This document shows, piece after piece, positions 1 through 5,312 of a stretch of DNA of 5,312 nt. The stretch is from an uncultured Pirellula sp. (GTDB lineage: Bacteria > Planctomycetota > Planctomycetia > Pirellulales > Pirellulaceae), in the NCBI GenBank assembly GCA_903892365.1, contig CAITIF010000763.1:1-5312 (forward strand). Reading direction: 5' to 3'. Each line of letters starts with the position of its first letter. Position 1 is the stretch's first letter. The notes beneath the pieces were generated by a model. The model was not told where the DNA came from, searched no databases, and worked only from the letters and a program-made list of their open reading frames with translations. Both the position numbers and the translations under genes were made by a program.

Positions 1-575
1 TGCAGATGCCGGAGCCACTATCGCGTGAAAATCGATCGCAGCAAGTCGGCGCTGAACTCTGTATGCAGCTTGGGTTACCAGCCAATGTTGCAGAATTAGC
101 AAAGGAACGCCTACGACGCGCTGGAAGCAAGCTGCGATACGAAATGGGACTTGCGGAAGATAACGTGGACTTCGGGTTTCGCGTGCTGAAGGTAGATTCG
201 TCCAACATGAACGATGTGTACTACGTCCCCGACCGGGTGAAGCAGGGCGGCCTGTTCGATCAGATCGACAACATCCGTGAGGATCGCACACCAGAGGATC
301 TGCTGTTCCAAGTGCTACTGGATTGGGGCGTGGATTTAAGCCTGCCGATTGTCCAAGAGACTGTTGAAGGTAAGTCTGTGTTTTTCGTCGACGGTAACGC
401 GCTGGCGGCCTGCTTTGACAATGGCATCAACGAAGAGCTCGTTAAGAAAATGGCCGCGAGTAAGCCACTTCGGGCCGTTTTCCGGGATGCGGGCTTCGTT
501 AACGACAGCGTAAAAATCAATGTTGAGCAACTCTTCAAACTTGTCTCACCCAGCACAGAAGTGAAGACCATCTGA
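1..575 (+). CDS. mod: Type III R-M methyltransferase subunit Mod, C-terminal part (5' end outside window)
   Basis: This is the C-terminal part of the modification subunit of a Type III R-M system, which transfers a methyl group from S-adenosylmethionine to the N6 of adenine on one strand of an asymmetric site and gives the Mod-Res complex its sequence specificity. The frame is open from the first base. The ATG at position 6 is an internal Met in a stretch reading [11 protein letters not shown], typical of the strand just after the cofactor-binding motif of beta-class methyltransferases, so the catalytic DPPY-type and FxGxG motifs and the target recognition region lie upstream. Counting from that Met, ERLRRAG (34-40), [11 protein letters not shown] (57-67), a block around [17 protein letters not shown] (99-115) and the closing [12 protein letters not shown]...[13 protein letters not shown] (153-179) are characteristic of Mod C-termini. 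This region is thought to serve in dimerisation and Res contact. The stop TGA is at 573-575 and res follows closely. No damage is visible in the part present. Confidence 0.93.
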   Translation, partial: QMPEPLSRENRSQQVGAELCMQLGLPANVAELAKERLRRAGSKLRYEMGLAEDNVDFGFRVLKVDSSNMNDVYYVPDRVKQGGLFDQIDNIREDRTPEDLLFQVLLDWGVDLSLPIVQETVEGKSVFFVDGNALAACFDNGINEELVKKMAASKPLRAVFRDAGFVNDSVKINVEQLFKLVSPSTEVKTI

Positions 576-580
576 GGGAG
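574..580 (+). promoter_or_regulatory. Shine-Dalgarno site for res, overlapping the mod stop codon
   Basis: The purine run GAGGGAG sits nine bases before the ATG at 590 and overlaps the last two bases of the mod TGA stop. It supports ATG 590 as the res start. Its position suggests that ribosomes ending mod translation help initiation on res, keeping Res production tied to Mod production. The coupling is inferred. Confidence 0.7.
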
Positions 581-589
581 CGACAAACC

Positions 590-3500
590 ATGAAGATCAA
601 ATTCAAAAAGCAAATTTTTCAGACCAATTCTGTGGATTCAGTCGCCGACTGCTTCGTTGGCCAACCATTGAGTTCCGGTATCCAGTTTCGCATCGACCCC
701 GGTCGGGCTACTCCGGACCTCGTTCTTCCATTCGAGGAGCAGGCAGGTTTCAAGAACGCAGCCGTAGTGATTCCCACGGCGACGTTATTGGCGAATATCC
801 AAACGGTGCAGCGTCGCCAGAATTTGCCAGATTCGGCGTCGCTCGTCTCGACCAACGTCTGCCCGCTGAATCTCGACATTGAAATGGAAACCGGGACTGG
901 CAAGACCTATTGTTACATCAAGACGATGTTCGAACTCAATCAACGGTATGGGTGGGGCAAGTTTATCGTTGTGGTCCCCAGTATCGCGATCCGCGAAGGG
1001 GTGCGAAAATCGTTCGAGATCACAGCCGAACATTTCCTCGAAGATTACAAGAAGCGCGCTCGCGTTTTCATCTATAACTCGAAAGAACTGCACAATCTGG
1101 AAAGTTTTTCTTCGGACGCTGGCATCAACGTCATGATTATCAACGTCCAGGCGTTCAACGCGACCGGGAAAGACGCACGCCGTATCTACGAAGAACTCGA
1201 TGACTTTCAGTCACGCAGGCCGATTGATGTGATCAGCAGCAATCACCCGATCGTGATTCTCGATGAACCGCAAAAGATGGAAGGGAAGAAAACCGTCGAT
1301 TCACTGGCGAAATTCAAACCGCTGATGATTCTTCGTTATTCGGCGACGCACAAGACCGTACACAACAAAATCCATCGCCTCGACGCCTTGGATGCCTACA
1401 ACCAGAAGCTGGTGAAGAAAATCTCTGTTCGAGGCATTTCGGTCAAAGGTCTCAGTGGCACCAATGCGTATCTCTACGTCGGTGGCATCCAAATATCGAG
1501 CACCAAACCACCGATCGCCAAAGTCGAAATGGAGATCAAACAGGCCACGGGTATCAAACGCATCCAACGCATTCTGGGGAAGAACGACAACCTGTACGAC
1601 TTGTCGGGTGGTCTCGACCAATACAAAGGTTTCGTGGTTGCCGACATTGACGCGAGGACGGATACCGTCAGTTTCACCAACGGGATTGAGTTGCAGGCGG
1701 GCGAAGCGACCGGGGATGTCAACGAAATGGCGCTACGCCGGATTCAAATCCGCGAAGCGATCCGTGCCCACTTCGAAAAAGAGCAGGAATTGTTTAGCCT
1801 CGGGATCAAAGTTCTCACACTCTTCTTCATCGACGAAGTGGCGAAGTACCGCCATTACGATGCGAACGGCGAGCAACCGGGTGAATACGCCAAGATCTTT
1901 GCAGAGGAATACCAGGACCAACTGCAAGAAAACTTGACGCTGTTTGGCGACGAGTATGACACGTATCTGAAGGGGATTCCGACGGACAAGACCCATAACG
2001 GATATTTCTCGATCGACAAGAAAACGAGTCGAATGGTGGATCCGGACATGAAAAAGACGGGTGACACCAAGGGCGAAACGGATGATGTGGATGCGTACGA
2101 CCTGATCCTGAAAGACAAGGAACGACTGCTATCGTTTGCGGAACCGGTACGGTTCATCTTTTCGCACTCGGCACTGCGGGAAGGTTGGGACAACCCCAAC
2201 GTGTTCGTGATCTGTACGTTAAAACACAGCGACAACACCATCTCGCGCCGACAAGAGGTGGGACGCGGAATGCGACTTTCTGTGAACCAGCATGGCGATC
2301 GCATGGACGATCCCGCCACCGTTCACGAAATCAATGTGTTAACGGTGGTTGCCAGCGAGAGCTATAAGGATTTCGTGAGTGCCCTACAACGCGATATCAG
2401 CGACTCAGTTTCGGCACGGCCACGCATCGCCAACGAAGCCTATTTCACCGGAAAAGTTTTCAAAACTCCGACGGGTGAGATGTCGGTAACACCCCAAATG
2501 GCCAAGCAAATCTACAAATATCTGATCAAAAACGACTTTGTGGACGATGCCGACAGGATCACCCCAGCCTACCACGACGCCAAACTCGAAGAGAAGCTCC
2601 CCCCGCTACCACCAGACCTCGCAAATCACAGCGAAGCTGTGTTTGCGTTAATCAATACGGTCTTCAGTGACGCGCAATTGCCGGATATCGGCAACGGCAG
2701 GAACGGTAAAATCAATCCGTTAGGGTCAAACTTTGACAAAAAGGAGTTTCAGGAACTCTGGAGTAAGATCAATCGCAAAGCGGCCTACACCGTGTTTTTC
2801 AAAACGCCAGAACTCGTCACGAAATGCGTCTCGACCCTCAATAAAGAGCTCAATGTGAGTCCGCTGCAATACACCATTCAGCGCGGCGAGCAACTCGACG
2901 AGGCAACGTATGAAGCCTTGCAGCAAGGGGAAACGTTCGCACTGCAACAAACAGAAACCGGATCGATGCGCACATCCATCCATTCGGCAGTCAAATACGA
3001 TTTGATTGGCAAGCTCACCCAGCAAACGCAACTGACCCGGAGGACGGTTGCGGAGATCCTGCAGAAAATGAATTCTGCGGTATTCGCTCAATACAAGGTG
3101 AATCCGGAAGACTTCATCCAGAAAGCCGCCCGGCTGATCAATGAGCAAAAAGCGACCGTGATTGTCGAGCATCTCACTTACGACATGATCGATGAACGCC
3201 ATAACAGCGACATCTTCACCTGTAAAAAGACGCACGACGATTTCAGCAAAGCGATGAAGACGAATCGGCACATTTACGATTACGTGTTCACCGATTCCAA
3301 GAACGAGCGCGAATTCGTCAAGGAACTGGATTCGAGTGTCGAGGTCGTCGTCTACGCCAAGTTACCGAAAAGTTTCACCATCCCCACGCCGGTCGGCAAC
3401 TACAACCCAGACTGGGCGATTGCATTCCAGGAGGGGACTGTAAAGCACGTTTACTTCATCGCGGAAACAAAGGGCTCGATGTCTTCGATGGAGCTGCGAA

Positions 3501-3616
3501 AAATCGAAGAATGCAAGATCGACTGTGCTAGGAAGTTCTTCAAAAAGATCACCTCAGACCAAATCAAATACGACGTGGTCGACAGCTATGAAAAGCTGAT
3601 GCAATTGGTGAAATAA
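590..3616 (+). CDS. res: Type III R-M restriction subunit Res (SF2 helicase-like ATPase plus PD-ExK nuclease)
   Basis: Res is the ATP-dependent restriction subunit, which acts in complex with Mod and cuts DNA a short distance from an unmethylated site. The 1008-residue length is close to known Res proteins (EcoP15I Res is about 970). Motifs run in the expected order: Walker A METGTGKT (99-106), motif Ia [12 protein letters not shown] (127-138), motif II as DEPQ (225-228, the form typical of Type III Res), motif III SAT (251-253), the region around [16 protein letters not shown] (409-424), motif V in [16 protein letters not shown] (524-539) and motif VI with the arginine fingers, [11 protein letters not shown] (553-563). 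The C-terminal nuclease has NPDW with D941, then E959 and K961 in AETKG, giving PD-X17-ExK spacing as in the family. The ATG start has a good Shine-Dalgarno site; mod ends 14 bases before it. All key residues appear present, so the enzyme is probably active. The TAA stop is followed in the same frame by the next gene after 18 bases. Confidence 0.97.
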   Translation: MKIKFKKQIFQTNSVDSVADCFVGQPLSSGIQFRIDPGRATPDLVLPFEEQAGFKNAAVVIPTATLLANIQTVQRRQNLPDSASLVSTNVCPLNLDIEMETGTGKTYCYIKTMFELNQRYGWGKFIVVVPSIAIREGVRKSFEITAEHFLEDYKKRARVFIYNSKELHNLESFSSDAGINVMIINVQAFNATGKDARRIYEELDDFQSRRPIDVISSNHPIVILDEPQKMEGKKTVDSLAKFKPLMILRYSATHKTVHNKIHRLDALDAYNQKLVKKISVRGISVKGLSGTNAYLYVGGIQISSTKPPIAKVEMEIKQATGIKRIQRILGKNDNLYDLSGGLDQYKGFVVADIDARTDTVSFTNGIELQAGEATGDVNEMALRRIQIREAIRAHFEKEQELFSLGIKVLTLFFIDEVAKYRHYDANGEQPGEYAKIFAEEYQDQLQENLTLFGDEYDTYLKGIPTDKTHNGYFSIDKKTSRMVDPDMKKTGDTKGETDDVDAYDLILKDKERLLSFAEPVRFIFSHSALREGWDNPNVFVICTLKHSDNTISRRQEVGRGMRLSVNQHGDRMDDPATVHEINVLTVVASESYKDFVSALQRDISDSVSARPRIANEAYFTGKVFKTPTGEMSVTPQMAKQIYKYLIKNDFVDDADRITPAYHDAKLEEKLPPLPPDLANHSEAVFALINTVFSDAQLPDIGNGRNGKINPLGSNFDKKEFQELWSKINRKAAYTVFFKTPELVTKCVSTLNKELNVSPLQYTIQRGEQLDEATYEALQQGETFALQQTETGSMRTSIHSAVKYDLIGKLTQQTQLTRRTVAEILQKMNSAVFAQYKVNPEDFIQKAARLINEQKATVIVEHLTYDMIDERHNSDIFTCKKTHDDFSKAMKTNRHIYDYVFTDSKNEREFVKELDSSVEVVVYAKLPKSFTIPTPVGNYNPDWAIAFQEGTVKHVYFIAETKGSMSSMELRKIEECKIDCARKFFKKITSDQIKYDVVDSYEKLMQLVK

Positions 3617-3634
3617 CAACTCGAAAGTTTAAAA

Positions 3635-5095
3635 GTGCTGAACGAAGTAACCACGCAAGCGCAACGTCAACTCACAGAACTCATCGGTCGGCGAAATGAC
3701 AGTCATGGAAATGTCCAGTCGCATGAAATCATTTCCTCAAGAGAATTGAGCGAACTGCCAACTGACCTCACAAATCTCCTGTCGAAGAAACAAACCAATG
3801 ATCTTAATGGAATTCTCCGGTCGCTGTACGAACTCGACAACAAGTTTGCCGGTACAAATACAATCGAAGCTGAAGTTTCCATCTGCGTTTCAGGCGATGC
3901 GGAGCTACTGTTTGAGGACTGTAGGAAGTGGTTTGCCAAATATGTTGAGCGTCGCTTGTTGAAGGAGCGACGACGCAACAAGTATCCGGCTTCGCATCGC
4001 TTCAATCAACTCTACACCGAGTTCCACGAGCTATTCAGCCCGCTATTTAATCGCCCTCAGTCGCTTGGCTACGTTTTCTTCGATGAGCCAAATAAACACG
4101 CCACGTTTCATTTTTTCGAAGCCATTTTTGCTCCGTTTTTCAGCCAAATTTATCCGAATCACAAACTGCGAGACCCGAAACTCGACTGGCCACGCCGCGA
4201 GAAGGATCGCTTTGTAAGTGAAGCCCACCAAGCTGAGTTGCTTCTTCGTTTGTTTGCAGGTCAGCAACGGTGGAATCTTAATCGATTCTATCCTTTTCTT
4301 GAGGTGACCGCTAAAGTTTCGAAAATTCGCTCGTCAGCAAATGTTCATCGCCTCAAAGCCGCCATTGAATTGAAGAACGAGCTTGCGCAGGTTGCTGCTG
4401 ATATCAGAGCGATGAGACCGTTGCTTGTCGGGGGAAATCCGAACGCGTTCGTGGCAGACATTGGAAGTCATTTCATTGGATTGCAGTGGTCGCTCCGCTT
4501 CGGAATCGCAACGCTTTGCATCGGTGCAACACGCGAAGAAGTCGTTCGAGAGGTGAACATGCCCGGAATAGGCGCCGCATCACTACCAATCGCAACGGTT
4601 CATCAGGACGGGCATTTGTCGGACGTCACCTGCCCTTGGTTCACAACATCAAATTGGAAGAATCCCGACGCATGGGCGATTAACTTGGCGGTACTCGAAT
4701 TTGTGCGTGATTTCTTATTTGAGAAATACGACAAGATCGATTTGAATGCAATCCGCGTCAAAGGCCGCACGGGCGAATACACTGAAGAGGAAGAGGTACA
4801 GGTCCTTGCAGTTGAATCTTTCGATCTCGAACTCGGTGAATCGACTTCCAGCATTCGAACGGTCGACGTTGAAGACCGCGAATTCCGAATCGTTTCGAGT
4901 CTTAAGCGAAACACGTTTCTGTCTCGTTTGAAAAAATTCGGATGCGACTGGATACCTTCGAAAGGAAGTCACATCAAAGTTCGTCGCGATGACCATTCAT
5001 ATCCACTTTCTTTAAGGGACGAATACAATCCCTACATCCAAAAGGACTGCCTGCGTGCGCTGGGGATTTCAACCCAAGAATGGGTAAGCAAATGA
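3635..5095 (+). CDS. Unrecognised protein with a C-terminal HicA-like domain, third gene of the R-M operon
   Basis: I do not recognise the full-length family. The 486-residue protein has no signal peptide or clear membrane span, so it is probably cytoplasmic. Residues 1-70 look helical and polar. Residues 92-125 hold a basic helix (KYVERRLLKERRRNKY). Residues 126-300 are rich in aromatics with several predicted helices, and 383-387 form an acidic patch. The last part, about 424-478, fits the HicA/YcfA fold (helix, three strands, helix): FLSRLKKFGCDWIPSKGSHIKVRRDD, then a strand, then IQKDCLRALGIS. KGSH lies at 443-446, placing H446 where HicA mRNA interferases have their catalytic histidine. 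HicA toxins are normally 60-90-residue stand-alone proteins paired with HicB; no HicB is visible here. GTG 3635 is the first usable start after the res stop and has only a weak AAAG upstream; no ATG occurs in frame for ~250 codons. Base composition looks more AT-rich than res. The domain could bind RNA without cutting it. The gene call is firm; its function is not. Confidence 0.85.
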   Translation: MLNEVTTQAQRQLTELIGRRNDSHGNVQSHEIISSRELSELPTDLTNLLSKKQTNDLNGILRSLYELDNKFAGTNTIEAEVSICVSGDAELLFEDCRKWFAKYVERRLLKERRRNKYPASHRFNQLYTEFHELFSPLFNRPQSLGYVFFDEPNKHATFHFFEAIFAPFFSQIYPNHKLRDPKLDWPRREKDRFVSEAHQAELLLRLFAGQQRWNLNRFYPFLEVTAKVSKIRSSANVHRLKAAIELKNELAQVAADIRAMRPLLVGGNPNAFVADIGSHFIGLQWSLRFGIATLCIGATREEVVREVNMPGIGAASLPIATVHQDGHLSDVTCPWFTTSNWKNPDAWAINLAVLEFVRDFLFEKYDKIDLNAIRVKGRTGEYTEEEEVQVLAVESFDLELGESTSSIRTVDVEDREFRIVSSLKRNTFLSRLKKFGCDWIPSKGSHIKVRRDDHSYPLSLRDEYNPYIQKDCLRALGISTQEWVSK

Positions 5096-5182
5096 CATTG
5101 GGTTGGCGCGCATAGTGTAACGATTCACGACAGGCTACGAATGAGTGCAATGCAAGTGATCCAGCGTGACGGGGCAGGGTGG

Positions 5183-5225
5183 CACTGCTTTGGAGTCTTC
5201 GGAAAAGCAGTGGTTTTTGTTTTTT
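5183..5225 (+). terminator. Rho-independent terminator closing the mod-res-orf3 unit
   Basis: A perfect 9-bp stem, CACTGCTTT (5183-5191) with AAAGCAGTG (5204-5212), encloses a 12-base loop. After one G comes a T-rich run TTTTTGTTTTTT (5214-5225). This is a classic intrinsic terminator in the + direction, about 90 bases after the orf3 stop. The opposite side of the stem has no A-run, so it is not expected to work for transcripts from the right. Confidence 0.85.
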
Positions 5226-5312
5226 CCGGATCGTCTGGAGGCACGAGATTCTCAAACCGGGGGCGTCGAATTCGTGGTGGCGGGCAAAGATTCGTGCGAC
5301 GGGTTGTCCCAA
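5226..5312. other. Post-terminator intergenic stretch with short repeats; no supported gene
   Basis: This tail contains an 8-base palindrome CGAATTCG (5267-5274), an inverted pair GCACGA (5241-5246) and TCGTGC (5292-5297), and a direct repeat ATTCGTG (5270-5276 and 5290-5296). A + frame is open from GTG 5166 to the window end, but it runs through the terminator stem and has no ribosome site, so I do not call it a gene. The stretch could be the edge of a dispersed intergenic repeat or just spacer; the window ends too soon to tell. Confidence 0.3.

Noticed and set aside
6..8. ATG at the window edge as the true start of a short 189-residue gene
   Set aside because: The frame is open upstream, and the residues around it match the interior of Mod just after the cofactor-binding motif, so it is an internal Met of a gene cut by the window edge.
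2726..3271. 181-codon open frame on the - strand inside res
   Set aside because: It is the antisense shadow of a well-supported res coding sequence, with no ribosome site and no recognisable domain. The same holds for the other long antisense frames at 785-1093, 1301-1621 and 1855-2319.
3635..5095. orf3 as a DISARM or BREX component
   Set aside because: None of the hallmarks of those systems is visible: no DrmA/DrmB-like helicase features, no PglZ, no BrxC-type ATPase. The neighbouring genes are ordinary Type III mod and res.
4974..5312. 112-codon open frame on the - strand overlapping the end of orf3 and the terminator
   Set aside because: It overlaps the HicA-like C-terminus of orf3 by about 120 bases and runs through the terminator hairpin. 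Its product is low-complexity in look (R, L, S and H rich) with no recognisable motif, so it is most likely a chance frame.
5166..5312. Open + frame starting at GTG 5166, reaching the window end
   Set aside because: It reads through the terminator stem and T-run, lacks a ribosome site, and has only 49 codons in view. A downstream gene beginning here cannot be excluded but is not supported.

Overview
The window holds the 3' part of a bacterial Type III restriction-modification (R-M) operon and a third, unrecognised gene, all on the + strand. It opens inside a mod gene (N6-adenine DNA methyltransferase and recognition subunit). Only the C-terminal ~190 codons are present; the catalytic motifs lie upstream of the window. 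Fourteen bases after the mod stop comes a complete res gene of 1008 codons. Its helicase motifs and its C-terminal PD-ExK nuclease motif are all intact by eye, so Res looks functional.

Eighteen bases after the res stop, in the same frame, a GTG codon starts a 486-codon gene (3635-5095) that I cannot assign to a known R-M family. Its first ~420 residues match nothing I recognise. Its last ~55 residues look like a HicA/YcfA-type small dsRNA-binding-fold domain, with a KGSH motif at the position of the HicA catalytic histidine. By eye this gene is more AT-rich than mod and res, which suggests a separately acquired cargo or accessory gene. A strong intrinsic terminator (5183-5225) follows about 90 bases downstream, so mod-res-orf3 probably form one transcription unit whose promoter lies upstream of the window.

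The final ~90 bases after the terminator contain short repeats and an open frame, but no gene I can support. Layout: 1-575 mod (partial), 590-3616 res, 3635-5095 orf3, 5096-5312 intergenic with terminator.

The host is a bacterium of moderate GC content with Shine-Dalgarno-type initiation, at least for res. The abundance of TCG/CGA words would fit a planctomycete-like genome, but that is a weak impression and not an assignment. Expected working: Mod methylates one strand of an asymmetric site, and the Mod-Res complex uses ATP to find a second unmethylated site and cut. orf3 may add a second layer (RNA-directed toxicity, regulation or RNA binding), which is inference from one C-terminal motif and its position.
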